A stretch of 64,000 nucleotides of DNA from positions 62,001-126,000 of the forward strand of contig DASTAY010000048.1 in the NCBI GenBank assembly GCA_035712345.1, read 5' to 3'. Below, one piece after another: positions 23,894 through 32,087 of this stretch; within the stretch, counting starts at the first letter, position 1, and each line of letters starts with the position of its first letter. Both the position numbers and the translations under genes were made by a program. Below the pieces are notes generated by a model that had not been told where the DNA came from, searched no databases, and saw nothing but the letters and a program-made list of their open reading frames with translations. This DNA is from VRUE01 sp035712345. GTDB lineage: Bacteria > Actinomycetota > Thermoleophilia > Solirubrobacterales > 70-9.

Positions 23894-25486
23894 GTGTCCG
23901 TGACCGATACGACCATCACCCCTGCTGCGAACGGTTCCCCCGTGGAGGGATCCGGCGGCCTGCTCGTCGAAGTCGACGGCAAAGTCGTTCCCAACTACGC
24001 GGCGACGATGGTCTCCTTCGACGAGGGCGACGTCGTCAAGGGCAAGGTCGTCCGCATCGACAAGGACGAGGTCCTCGTCGACATCGGCTACAAGTCCGAG
24101 GGCGTCATCCCCTCGACCGAGCTCTCGATCCGCAAGTCGGTCGACCCGGCCGACGAGGTCGGGCTGGGCGAGGAGGTCGACGCGCTGGTCCTCACCAAAG
24201 AGGACGCGGAGGGACGCCTCGTCCTCTCCAAGAAACGCGCCCGCTTCGAGAAGGCCTGGCGCCGCATCGAGGCCGCTGCCGAGTCCGGCGAACCGGTCGA
24301 AGGCAACGTGATCGAGGTCGTCAAGGGCGGTCTCATCCTCGACCTCGGGGTGCGCGGCTTCCTGCCCGCCTCGCTGGTCGACATCCGCCGCGTCCACAAC
24401 CTCGACGAGTTCCTCGGCCAGACGCTCGAGTGCAAAGTGATCGAGCTCAACCGCAGCCGCAACAACGTCGTGCTCTCGCGTCGCGCCGTGCTCGAGGAAG
24501 AGCGCAAGGAGGTCCGCGAGCAGATCCTCGGCCGGCTCGAGCCGGGCCAGGTCGTCGAGGGCAAGATCTCCAACATCGTCGACTTCGGCGCCTTCGTCGA
24601 CCTCGACGGGATCGACGGCCTGATCCACATCTCCGAGCTCTCCTGGAGCCACGTCAACCATCCTTCCGAGGTCGTCTCGATCGGCGACACGGTGCGGATC
24701 AAAGTGCTCGACATCGACCGCGACCGCCAGCGCATCTCGCTCGGCCTCAAGCAGACCCAGGAGGACCCGTGGCAGCGGGTGATCAGCACCCACCGCTCCG
24801 GCGACGTGCTCGAGGGCACGGTCACCAAGGTCGTCGCCTTCGGCGCCTTCGTCGAGATCCTGCCCGGGGTCGAGGGCCTGGTCCACATCTCCGAGCTCGC
24901 CGACCACCACGTCGAGAGCCCGAGCGAGGTCGTGGAGCCGAACTCGACGCTGAACGTGAAGATCCTCGAGATCGACGAGGAGCGGCGGCGGCTCTCGCTC
25001 AGCATCAAGCGGGTCGAGGGGCAGAACATGCCGATGGGGGATCTCGGCGAGCAGATCGCCTCGGCCGCGGAGGACACGCAGGACGAGACGTCTCAGCCCG
25101 CGGGTCCTGTCGAGGACACGCCTGAGGGGTCTCAGCCAGCGGGTCCTGTCGCCGCAGGGGACCCACCGCCTCCTGCGGTAGCTGAAGCTTCCTCGGAGGC
25201 GGTCCCCCCTGCGACGCCACCCGCTGGAGAGACCGTTGAGGCTGACGCTGAGGAGCCCGAAGCCGAGGTCGAGGAGCCTGTTGCCGAGGTTCCCGCTGCG
25301 GAAGCTGTCGAGGAGCCTGTTGCGGAGGCGCCTGCTGAGGAGTCCGGGGACCCCGGGGAGGCTCATGAGGGGGAAGCGGCTGAGGATCGGCCGGATGCGC
25401 CGGATTCGGTCGACGAGGCCGCGGGCGAGGAAGAGTCCCAGTCCGATTCCGAGCCCGAGCAGGACGGCGAGTCAGAGCAGGACTGA
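23894..25486 (+). CDS. rpsA: 30S ribosomal protein S1 (four S1 domains)
   Basis: A 530-residue protein starting at GTG 23894 (or GTG 23900). Four S1 OB-fold repeats follow: first with VVKGKVVRIDKDEVLVDIGYKSEG, second VIEVVKGGLILDLGVRGFLPAS, third GKISNIVDFGAFVDLDGIDG and fourth GTVTKVVAFGAFVEILPGVEG. Domains three and four carry the best RNA-binding signature (FGAFV). From about residue 375 the chain is a Pro/Glu/Ala-rich acidic tail, usual in actinobacterial S1. Divergent from the flavoprotein gene and upstream of coaE by 9 bases. Confidence 0.95.
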   Translation: MSVTDTTITPAANGSPVEGSGGLLVEVDGKVVPNYAATMVSFDEGDVVKGKVVRIDKDEVLVDIGYKSEGVIPSTELSIRKSVDPADEVGLGEEVDALVLTKEDAEGRLVLSKKRARFEKAWRRIEAAAESGEPVEGNVIEVVKGGLILDLGVRGFLPASLVDIRRVHNLDEFLGQTLECKVIELNRSRNNVVLSRRAVLEEERKEVREQILGRLEPGQVVEGKISNIVDFGAFVDLDGIDGLIHISELSWSHVNHPSEVVSIGDTVRIKVLDIDRDRQRISLGLKQTQEDPWQRVISTHRSGDVLEGTVTKVVAFGAFVEILPGVEGLVHISELADHHVESPSEVVEPNSTLNVKILEIDEERRRLSLSIKRVEGQNMPMGDLGEQIASAAEDTQDETSQPAGPVEDTPEGSQPAGPVAAGDPPPPAVAEASSEAVPPATPPAGETVEADAEEPEAEVEEPVAEVPAAEAVEEPVAEAPAEESGDPGEAHEGEAAEDRPDAPDSVDEAAGEEESQSDSEPEQDGESEQD

Positions 25487-25495
25487 GCGGGGGTC

Positions 25496-26080
25496 GTGAG
25501 CCGACCGCTCACCATTGGGCTCACCGGCGGGATCGCGGCTGGGAAGTCCGAGGCGCTTGCGGCGTTCGAGCGGCTTGGGGCGCAGACGATCTCCAGCGAC
25601 GCGGTCGTGCATGAGCTGCTCGAGGGCGAGCCGCTGCTGCCGCGCCTGGTCGAGCGCTGGGGGGAGGAGGTGGCGCCCGGGGGCGAGGTGGACCGCAACC
25701 GGATCGGCTCGATCGTCTTCGCCGACGCGGAGGAGCTGAAGTGGCTCGAGGGCCAGATCCACCCGCTCGTGGGGGAGCGGATCGGCGGCTGGATTGCGTC
25801 TGTTCCCGACGGCGCAGAGGTGGCCGTGGTCGAGGTTCCGCTGCTGTTCGAGTCGGGCATGGAGGGGGTCTTCGACACGACCGTCGCGGTCGTCGTCTCC
25901 GACGGGGTGCGCCGCGAGCGGGCCGCCAGTCGCGGGCACGCGCTCGTCGAGGAGCGCGAGGCGCGCCAGCTGAGCCAGGCGGAGAAGGCCAGCCGGGCCG
26001 AGCACGTGGTCGAGAACGACGGCAGCGTCGAGGATCTCGAGCGGGAGCTGTCCGCCCTCATCGAGAAGCTCCGTGGATGA
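25496..26080 (+). CDS. coaE: Dephospho-CoA kinase
   Basis: Last step of coenzyme A synthesis. The P-loop is GLTGGIAAGKSEAL, followed by SSDAVVHELL, the lid-like VVVVSDGVRRERAASRGH and QAEKASRAEHVVENDG. The 194-residue length is normal without the C-terminal fusion seen in some actinobacteria. GTG start 9 bases after rpsA; its stop overlaps the next ATG. The rpsA-coaE neighbourhood is a common actinobacterial arrangement. Confidence 0.96.
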   Translation: MSRPLTIGLTGGIAAGKSEALAAFERLGAQTISSDAVVHELLEGEPLLPRLVERWGEEVAPGGEVDRNRIGSIVFADAEELKWLEGQIHPLVGERIGGWIASVPDGAEVAVVEVPLLFESGMEGVFDTTVAVVVSDGVRRERAASRGHALVEEREARQLSQAEKASRAEHVVENDGSVEDLERELSALIEKLRG

Positions 26081-26661
26081 GACGGAAGGCGAGGTGGCGG
26101 CGACGCCTGCTCGTCGGTGGGGCGGCTGTCGCCGGGGCGGTCCTCGTGGCGCTGGCGCTGGGCCTGCCGGCCAAGTTCGAGGACGCGATCCAGGAGCTGA
26201 CGCTGCCGCTGCGCCACGAGGACATCATCCGTCAGCAGTCGCGGGAAAAGCACGTCGACGCCGCGCTGATCGCGGCGGTCATCTACTCCGAGTCGAAGTT
26301 CGAAGACCGGACCTCGGACGCCGGCGCGCGGGGGCTGATGCAGATCACGCCCGAGGCGGCGAGCGAAATCGAGCGCCTCTCCGGCGGCACGACCTTTCAG
26401 CTCGGCGACCTCTCGGACCCTGAAATAAACATCCGCTATGGCACCTTTCTCCTGCATGAACTGCTCGACCGCTACGAAGGCGACGTGGTCGCGGCCCTGG
26501 CCGCCTACAACGCCGGCCCGGCGAACGCCGACCGCTGGGGCGGGAGCGGCCTGACCGTGGCGAGCATCCCCTTCCCCGAAACGCGCGCCTACGTCGAAGG
26601 CGTCCTCGACAAGCAGCGCGCCTATCGCGAGAAGTACCCGACGGAGCTCGGTTACCGGTGA
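26077..26661 (+). CDS. Membrane-anchored lytic transglycosylase (SLT domain)
   Basis: A 194-residue peptidoglycan hydrolase. Residues 1-11 are basic (MRRKARWRRRL) and 12-32 form one hydrophobic anchor. The SLT domain (about 45-190) shows the catalytic Glu in AAVIYSESKFEDR, GARGLMQITPEAA, NIRYGTFLLHELL and VAALAAYNAGPANADRW. It starts with ATGA overlap to coaE and ends with GTGA overlap to the MFS gene, so the three are coupled. Confidence 0.93.
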   Translation: MRRKARWRRRLLVGGAAVAGAVLVALALGLPAKFEDAIQELTLPLRHEDIIRQQSREKHVDAALIAAVIYSESKFEDRTSDAGARGLMQITPEAASEIERLSGGTTFQLGDLSDPEINIRYGTFLLHELLDRYEGDVVAALAAYNAGPANADRWGGSGLTVASIPFPETRAYVEGVLDKQRAYREKYPTELGYR

Positions 26662-28028
26662 GCGCCGCGCCACGGCCCAGGAGGACGGCGCTCGCCGTCG
26701 CCGTCGGCCTCATCCTGGCCGACTCCTCGATCGTCGTCCTGGCTCTGCCGCAGATCTACCGCGACCTCGACACGAGCGTCGCCGGCGTCACCTGGGTGCT
26801 GGTCTCGTTCAACCTGGTGATGGCCCTCGCCGCGGTTCCGGCGGCTCACCTGGCACGCCGGATGGGGCCCGGGCGCGCCGCTGCGATCGGCCTCGCCGTC
26901 TTCGCCGGCGCGGGGATCGCCTGCGGCCTCTCCGAGCATCTCAGCACCCTGGTCGCGGCCCGCTGCGTGCAGGCGCTGGGCGGCGCCCTGGCGGTCACCG
27001 CGGTGCTGGAGCTCCTGCCCGCAACGGTCGGCAGCGAGCGTCGCGCGGTCGCCGTCTGGGCCACGGCAGGGGCGACCGGCGCCGCTCTCGGCCCGGCCGT
27101 CGGCGGCCTGCTGACCGAGCTCGTCTCCTGGCAGTCGATCTTCCTGCTCCAGGCGCCGGTCGCGATCGCCGCCGGGATCCCGGTGCTCGCCGTCGCCCGC
27201 CACGAGGCCTCGACCGCGATCGTCTCCGCCGAGCTGCGCCGCACCGGTCGGCCGCACCTGCTCGCCAACCTCGCCCTGGCGATGGTCTCGGCGGCGATCG
27301 CCGCGGCGCTCTTCCTGCTCGTCCTGCTGCTGATCGAAGGCTGGCGGCTGAGCCCGATCGGGGCCGCGATCGTCGTCTCCGTGATGCCCCTGGCGGCGCT
27401 GCTCGGCGCTCGCATCGGTCCCGCCCTCGGCAGCGAGAGGGCGCGCGCGGCCGCCGGCTCGATCCTGATCGCGGGGGGGCTCGGCGGGTTGGCCCTGCTG
27501 CCCAAGGCAACCGTGGCGCTGACCCTGCCGCCGCAGGTGCTCGTCGGCGTCGGCCTCGCCCTCGTCCTCTCGGCGCTTACCGAGACGGCGCTGATGGGCA
27601 GGGCTCCGCAGGCGATCCACGGTGGTTGGACGATCTCCGCCCGCCACGCCGGGGTGGCGATCGGCCTGATCGTGTTGACGCCGGTCTTCACCCATGACAT
27701 CGCCCAGCAGCGCCACGACGCAATCGACGCCGGCACCGCGGTGGTGCTGGATGCGAGGGTGAACCCGCTGCTGAAGCTGGAACTCGCGCAGAAGATCGCC
27801 GACCGGCTCGAAGGCGAGCGGGGGAAGGTGCCGACGATCGGGCCGGCCTTCGAACCGCTGCCGAGCGATCCCGGCGACCGGGCCGACGTGATCGGCCTGC
27901 GCGAAGAACTGCAGGACCAGCTCGACCGCGCGGCGACCCACGCCTTCAGCCCGTCCTTCGGCCTCGGCGCTCTGCTCGGCCTGCTGGCCCTCGTCCCGAT
28001 CGGGCTGTCGCGGAGGGTCGACCTGTGA
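26658..28028 (+). CDS. MFS transporter, DHA2-like
   Basis: A 456-residue multi-helix transporter beginning with hydrophobic LAVAVGLILADSSIVVLALPQIY, the DHA2 motif D-like SSIVVLALP, then LARRMGPGRAAAIG as the motif A loop. About 12-13 helices are visible; the C-terminal region holds a ~110-residue soluble insert (HDIAQQRHDAIDAG to AATHAFS) before the last helix. Likely a drug or metabolite exporter with unknown substrate. Coupled to the upstream transglycosylase and the downstream secreted-protein gene. Confidence 0.82.
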   Translation: MSAAPRPRRTALAVAVGLILADSSIVVLALPQIYRDLDTSVAGVTWVLVSFNLVMALAAVPAAHLARRMGPGRAAAIGLAVFAGAGIACGLSEHLSTLVAARCVQALGGALAVTAVLELLPATVGSERRAVAVWATAGATGAALGPAVGGLLTELVSWQSIFLLQAPVAIAAGIPVLAVARHEASTAIVSAELRRTGRPHLLANLALAMVSAAIAAALFLLVLLLIEGWRLSPIGAAIVVSVMPLAALLGARIGPALGSERARAAAGSILIAGGLGGLALLPKATVALTLPPQVLVGVGLALVLSALTETALMGRAPQAIHGGWTISARHAGVAIGLIVLTPVFTHDIAQQRHDAIDAGTAVVLDARVNPLLKLELAQKIADRLEGERGKVPTIGPAFEPLPSDPGDRADVIGLREELQDQLDRAATHAFSPSFGLGALLGLLALVPIGLSRRVDL

Positions 28029-28549
28029 GCGGGCGCGACAGGGGCGGCCTCCTGATCGCCGTCGCGACGATTGCATCGCTTGCGCTCGTCTTCGCCTACC
28101 TGGCGGCGGGGGGAGCCTCCTATGAGCCGGCCAAGGTGCAGGATCCCTGCAAGCCGCGGCCCTGGCGCAACCCCGAAGGCCTCGAGCAGATCGCCGAACA
28201 GTTCTCGCTCTCGGCGCTCGACGGCGCCGCCTGCAAGCTCGGCGTCAGCCGCGAGACCCTGGCGCGGGCCCTGGCGACGCCGGCCGCGCGCGAACGCTTC
28301 ATCCAGCGCTACGGCCTCGACGACGCGGAACTCGCGAGGGCGGTCCGCGCCGGCCTGCTGCGCGCCGTCGACGACGCCGAACGCGCCGGCGCCCTCAGCC
28401 CCCTCCTGGCCGCGCCGCTGCGCGTGACCCTGCGGAACATCCCGCTCGACCAGGCGATCGAACTGATCCAAAACGCCCGCTCCCTGCTCGACAACCTGCA
28501 GAACTTCCTAGGCCCCGCCGGCGGCCTCATAGAACAATTCTTACCCTGA
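28025..28549 (+). CDS. Single-helix anchored extracytoplasmic protein, unknown
   Basis: A 174-residue protein with an N-terminal hydrophobic segment (residues 7-27, GGLLIAVATIASLALVFAYLA) followed by an alpha-helical extracytoplasmic domain containing CKPRPW and AACKLG, which may form a disulfide. GTG start overlaps the stop of the MFS gene, so it may be an accessory subunit of that transporter. I do not recognise the family. The gene ends about 75 bases before repeat element A1. Confidence 0.65.
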   Translation: MSGRDRGGLLIAVATIASLALVFAYLAAGGASYEPAKVQDPCKPRPWRNPEGLEQIAEQFSLSALDGAACKLGVSRETLARALATPAARERFIQRYGLDDAELARAVRAGLLRAVDDAERAGALSPLLAAPLRVTLRNIPLDQAIELIQNARSLLDNLQNFLGPAGGLIEQFLP

Positions 28550-28623
28550 TCCCTTCGGCTTTTCGGGCCAGCGGAACCTCTGGCGTCGAGGGGAGTGGAT
28601 TGCCTGCACATAAAGCACGCTTG

Positions 28624-28737
28624 GGCGCAATCCCGGTAGGGGTGAAACGTCTTGTACTTTTTCGTCGACTGCGTCGGGCGTCAGCCGCAGCCCAAGCCTT
28701 CGAAAAAGTTAAGTGAAACCCCTGCCGGGATTGCGCC
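28624..28737 (+). repeat. Family A structured element, copy A1
   Basis: A 114-base element. The outer 20-bp stem pairs GGCGCAATCCCGGTAGGGGT with ACCCCTGCCGGGATTGCGCC, with a single T-G pair. Next comes an asymmetric internal loop (GAAACGTCTTGT on the left, TAAGTGA on the right), then a perfect inner stem ACTTTTTCG/CGAAAAAGT and a ~35-base apical loop. It occupies the gap between the unknown secreted-protein gene and the XRE gene, 8 bases beyond the latter's stop. Confidence 0.92.
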
Positions 28738-28745
28738 GGAACGCC

Positions 28746-28994
28746 CTATTTTTTGAAGACGAACTTCTGTGACTTGACGTTCCAGGAGATCCCGGTGCAC
28801 AGTTCTTCGGGCGTCACGCCAAGGGCGCTCGAGAGCTTGATGATCGTGCCGAGCCGCGGCTCGCGACCGCCGCGCTCGAGGAGCGAGATCTCGGTGCGGT
28901 GCAGGTCGCAGCGGAAGCCCAGCTCCTCCTGGGAGACCTCGGCTTTGAGTCGCGCTTTGCGCAGGCTGGTGGCGAATCGGTCGCGTGGTTTCAT
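28746..28994 (-). CDS. XRE-family helix-turn-helix regulator
   Basis: An 82-residue DNA-binding protein consisting almost only of an HTH_3 domain: FATSLRKARLKAEVSQEELGFRC, then DLHRTEISLLERGGREPRLGTIIKLSSALGVTPEEL. Its base composition is lower in GC than its neighbours (for example a run of T and A at the 3' end), which suggests more recent acquisition. The only other gene that could belong with it is DoxX upstream on the same strand. It converges with repeat A1. Target genes unknown. Confidence 0.88.
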   Translation of the reverse strand: MKPRDRFATSLRKARLKAEVSQEELGFRCDLHRTEISLLERGGREPRLGTIIKLSSALGVTPEELCTGISWNVKSQKFVFKK

Positions 28995-29067
28995 CGGCGG
29001 AATTCTCTGTGTTTGACGACAGCGGTACTACAGACGGTCGTATACAACCGGAACTCTCGCGTTTATC

Positions 29068-29445
29068 CTACTTCGCGCAGGCGCGAGTCGCCCGCCAGAC
29101 CCAGAGCATCGCCAGCGGCTGCAGCGGCAGCCGGGCCCAGAGGGCCCAGCGCGGCAGGCGCTTCAGGTCCAGGCCGCGGACCTGCTCCGGGTTGACCGCC
29201 ATGTGCACGTTGGCGGGGAAGACGGCCACCAGCAGTGCCAGCAGCCACCAACGGGCGAAGGAGCGCGTGCGGACGGGCAGGACGGCCGCGCCGCCGGCGA
29301 TCTCGGCGATGCCGCTGACGATCACGGCCTCGCGGTGGCGCGGCAGCGAGGGCGGCATCATCGCCTCGTAGGCGCGGGGGATGACGAAGTGCATCGCCCC
29401 GGCGAAGGCGAAGAAGGCCGCGAGCGCTTTCTGCGAGCGGTTCAT
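29068..29445 (-). CDS. DoxX-family membrane protein
   Basis: A 125-residue integral membrane protein with four helices: KALAAFFAFAGAMHFVIP, AVIVSGIAEIAGGAAVLP, WWLLALLVAVFPANVHMAV and LPLQPLAMLWVWRA. The pattern of polar residues (MHF, GIAEI, NVHMA) fits the DoxX/MauE-like group associated with thiol redox or respiratory functions. ATG 29445 is the natural start. Located divergent from uvrB across a short palindrome. Confidence 0.8.
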   Translation of the reverse strand: MNRSQKALAAFFAFAGAMHFVIPRAYEAMMPPSLPRHREAVIVSGIAEIAGGAAVLPVRTRSFARWWLLALLVAVFPANVHMAVNPEQVRGLDLKRLPRWALWARLPLQPLAMLWVWRATRACAK

Positions 29446-29456
29446 CGCGGGCAGGC

Positions 29457-29507
29457 TAGCGTGTGGCGACTTACCTCCCTTCAATGGGGGGGTAAGTCGC
29501 CACGCTA
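29457..29507. repeat. Family C palindrome upstream of uvrB
   Basis: TGGCGACTTACC pairs with GGTAAGTCGCCA in a perfect stem, continued by CCC/GGG and capped by TTCAAT; further out, TAGCG/CGCTA pairs across a 2-base bulge. It lies between the divergent DoxX and uvrB genes, ending 10 bases before the uvrB GTG. The outer nine bases TGGCGACTT/AAGTCGCCA recur in the gcvPA palindrome. Confidence 0.85.
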
Positions 29508-29517
29508 TGGTCATCCG

Positions 29518-31515
29518 GTGCCCGAGTTCGAGCTCAACCCCGCCTACACGCCGACCGCCGACCAGCCGAAGGCGATCGCCGGGTTGGCCGAGGGGTTGGA
29601 GCAGGGGGAGCGCTTCCAGACGCTGCTCGGGGCGACGGGGACCGGCAAGACCTTCACGATGGCGGCGACGATCGCGGCGGTGCAGCGGCCCAGCCTCGTC
29701 ATCGCCCACAACAAGACCCTGGCGGCGCAGCTCTGCAACGAGTTCCGCGAGTTCTTCCCGGACAACGCAGTCGAGTACTTCGTCTCCTATTACGACTACT
29801 ACCAGCCCGAGGCCTACGTCCCGGCCCAGGACCTCTACATCGAGAAGGACTCCTCGATCAACGATGAGATCGACCGCCTGCGGCACGCCGCCACGGCCGC
29901 CCTCTTCGCCCGCCGCGACGTGATCATCGTCGCCTCGGTCTCCTGCATCTACGGGATCGGCTCTCCGCAGGTCTACAACGAAAAAATGCAGCTGTTCAAG
30001 GTCGGCGAGTCGATCGACCGCGACGAGGTGCTGCGCAAGCTGGTCAAGATGCAGTACCAGCGCAATGACTCGGTCCTCGGCCGCGGCGCCTTCCGGGTGC
30101 GCGGCGAGGTGCTGGAGATCATGCCGTCATACGCCGAGTCGGCGTACCGGATCGCCCTCTTCGGCGAGGAGATCGAGTCGATCCAGCACTTCGACCCGCT
30201 CACCGGGGAGATCCTCGACACGATCGACCACGTCTCGGTCTGGCCGGCCTCCCACTACGTCACCAAGGACGAGACCCTGGAGCGCGCCGTGGAGGAAATC
30301 CGCCACGAACTGAACTCGCGCACCGCCGAGCTCGAGGAGGAAGGCAAGCAGCTGGAGGCCCACCGGCTGCGCCAGCGCACCGCCTACGACATCGAGATGC
30401 TCAAGGAGCTCGGCTTCACCTCCGGGATAGAGAACTACTCCCGCATCCTCGACGGCCGCCCGCCCGGCAGCCCGCCGCACACGCTGATCGACTACTTCCC
30501 GGACGACTTCGTCGTCTTCGTCGACGAGTCCCACCAGACGATCCCGCAGATCGGCGGCATGTACGAGGGCGATCGCTCGCGCAAGCAGACGCTGATCGAC
30601 TACGGCTTCCGCCTGCCCTCGGCGATCGACAACCGGCCGCTCAAGTTCGACGAGTTCCTCGACCGCGTCGACCAGCTGGTCATGGTCTCGGCGACGCCGG
30701 GGCCGTTCGAGCGGGCCGAGTCCTCGCGCACGGTCGAGCAGATCGTGCGACCGACGGGGATCGTCGACCCGGCGATCGAGCTGCGCGAGACGAAGAACCA
30801 GATCGACGACCTGATGAACGAGATCAAAGCCAGCGCCGACGCCGGCGACCGCGTCCTCGTCACCACCCTGACCAAGAAGATGGCCGAGGACCTGACCAAC
30901 TACCTGCTCGAGTACGGGATCAAGGTGCGCTACCTGCACTCGGAGATCGACACGCTGGAACGGATCCAGATCATCCGCGAGCTGCGCCTCGGCGAGTACG
31001 ACGTGCTGGTCGGCGTCAACCTGCTGCGCGAGGGGCTCGACCTGCCCGAGGTCTCGCTGGTGGCGATCCTCGACGCCGACAAGGAGGGCTTCCTGCGCGG
31101 CGAGACGAGCCTCGTGCAGACGATCGGCCGCGCCGCGCGCAACGTCAACGGGCGGGTGCTGATGTATGCGGACCGGGAGACCGACGCGATGCGCGCCGCG
31201 ATGCGCGAGACCGATCGCCGCCGGGCGATCCAGCTCGCTTACAACGAGGAGCACGGGATCACGCCGGAGACCGTGCGCAAGGGCATCTCCGAGATGGCCG
31301 AGTTCCTGGCGATGGAGGACCGGGCGCCGAAACGCCGCCGGCGCAGGTCGGGCGGCGACTTCGCCAGTCCCGAGGAGCTCGAGCGCACGATCGTCACGCT
31401 CGAGGAGGAGATGCTCGCCGCCGCCGACGATCTCCGCTTCGAGGAGGCCGCCCGCATCCGCGACGAGCTAAAGGAGCTGCGCCGCGATTTGGACGGCATG
31501 ACTGCGGGCGCCTGA
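29518..31515 (+). CDS. uvrB: Excinuclease ABC subunit B
   Basis: Damage-verification helicase of nucleotide excision repair. The 665-residue protein begins VPEFELNPAYTPTADQPKAI. It has Walker A GATGTGKTFT, the beta-hairpin YYDYYQPEAYVP, DESHQTIPQIGGMY, helicase motifs GVNLLREGLDLPEVSLV and TIGRAARN, and a C-terminal UvrB/UvrC motif (LEEEMLAAADDLRFEEAARIRDEL). GTG 29518 matches the family start; longer frames run through the palindrome. No uvrA or uvrC nearby, and no SOS box recognised. Confidence 0.97.
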   Translation: MPEFELNPAYTPTADQPKAIAGLAEGLEQGERFQTLLGATGTGKTFTMAATIAAVQRPSLVIAHNKTLAAQLCNEFREFFPDNAVEYFVSYYDYYQPEAYVPAQDLYIEKDSSINDEIDRLRHAATAALFARRDVIIVASVSCIYGIGSPQVYNEKMQLFKVGESIDRDEVLRKLVKMQYQRNDSVLGRGAFRVRGEVLEIMPSYAESAYRIALFGEEIESIQHFDPLTGEILDTIDHVSVWPASHYVTKDETLERAVEEIRHELNSRTAELEEEGKQLEAHRLRQRTAYDIEMLKELGFTSGIENYSRILDGRPPGSPPHTLIDYFPDDFVVFVDESHQTIPQIGGMYEGDRSRKQTLIDYGFRLPSAIDNRPLKFDEFLDRVDQLVMVSATPGPFERAESSRTVEQIVRPTGIVDPAIELRETKNQIDDLMNEIKASADAGDRVLVTTLTKKMAEDLTNYLLEYGIKVRYLHSEIDTLERIQIIRELRLGEYDVLVGVNLLREGLDLPEVSLVAILDADKEGFLRGETSLVQTIGRAARNVNGRVLMYADRETDAMRAAMRETDRRRAIQLAYNEEHGITPETVRKGISEMAEFLAMEDRAPKRRRRRSGGDFASPEELERTIVTLEEEMLAAADDLRFEEAARIRDELKELRRDLDGMTAGA

Positions 31516-31569
31516 CCGGCGCATCTCGGCGTCCTCGCTCGGTCATGTGCAGAGCACACTCCCTCGCTC

Positions 31570-31593
31570 GTCCTTGACCTGCTTGGTCAGGAC
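31570..31593. terminator. Possible terminator hairpin, uvrB / SnoaL gene
   Basis: GTCCTTGACC and GGTCAGGAC form nine pairs with one bulged T and a 5-base loop, between the convergent uvrB and SnoaL genes. There is no T-run, so the role is inferred from position. Confidence 0.35.
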
Positions 31594-31612
31594 ACCCGCA
31601 GTCAGACCGTCC

Positions 31613-31990
31613 TCACCCGAGTAACTTCGCTGCCTTGGCGCTGTCGGTGAAGAACTCTCCCCGCACGGTCTTGCCGTCGCGGAACTGGAGCAGGTGGACG
31701 AACGGGGCTTCGAAGCTCCCCTTGTCGTTGCCCGCCTTCTGCGTGCCACGCACCACGACCCACTCGCCGGCGTCGATGAACTCCTCCGGCTCGACGCTGA
31801 ACGAGGTCCAGTAGTTGGGGATCTGGGCGAAGTTGCCCATGATCGCGTCGCGTCCCCTCACCTCGCCTCCGAGCGGCAGCTCGTCCGAGGTCACCCAGAC
31901 CGCGTCCTCGGCGAAGTCGTCCTGCAGGGCGGCCAGGTCGCCCCGGCCGAAGGCCTCGTAGGCGGACCGGGCGTTGTCGACGTTCGACAT
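31613..31990 (-). CDS. SnoaL/NTF2-like protein
   Basis: A 125-residue single-domain alpha+beta barrel protein: NARSAYEAFGRGDLAALQDDFAEDAVWVTS at the N-terminus and the central GRDAIMGNFAQI, VVVRGTQ and LLQFRDGKTVRGEFFTD strands fit the SnoaL_2 pattern. Members are often small isomerases or hydrolases, or of unknown function. The ribosome site AAGGAGGAAGAG is immediately upstream of the ATG. Monocistronic, converging with uvrB. Confidence 0.85.
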   Translation of the reverse strand: MSNVDNARSAYEAFGRGDLAALQDDFAEDAVWVTSDELPLGGEVRGRDAIMGNFAQIPNYWTSFSVEPEEFIDAGEWVVVRGTQKAGNDKGSFEAPFVHLLQFRDGKTVRGEFFTDSAKAAKLLG

Positions 31991-32087
31991 CTCTTCCTCC
32001 TTGTTGGTCGAAAGCCCCGCCCACCGAGACCCTACGCTCGATGTTCCGGACGCGCATCCGGGAATCGCCGCAATCTAAGCTCCCGGC

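Noticed and set aside
23716..23994. Longer N-terminus for the FAD oxidoreductase
   Set aside because: It would run into the divergent rpsA coding region; GTG 23715 has a good GGAG and begins the FAD-binding motif.
28550..28745. CRISPR array or tRNA in the A1 region
   Set aside because: There is one palindromic element, no regularly spaced direct repeats, and no tRNA cloverleaf.
28995..29067. Promoter for the XRE gene
   Set aside because: TATAC- and TAGTAC-like hexamers occur, but none has a partner at the correct spacing, so no call is made.
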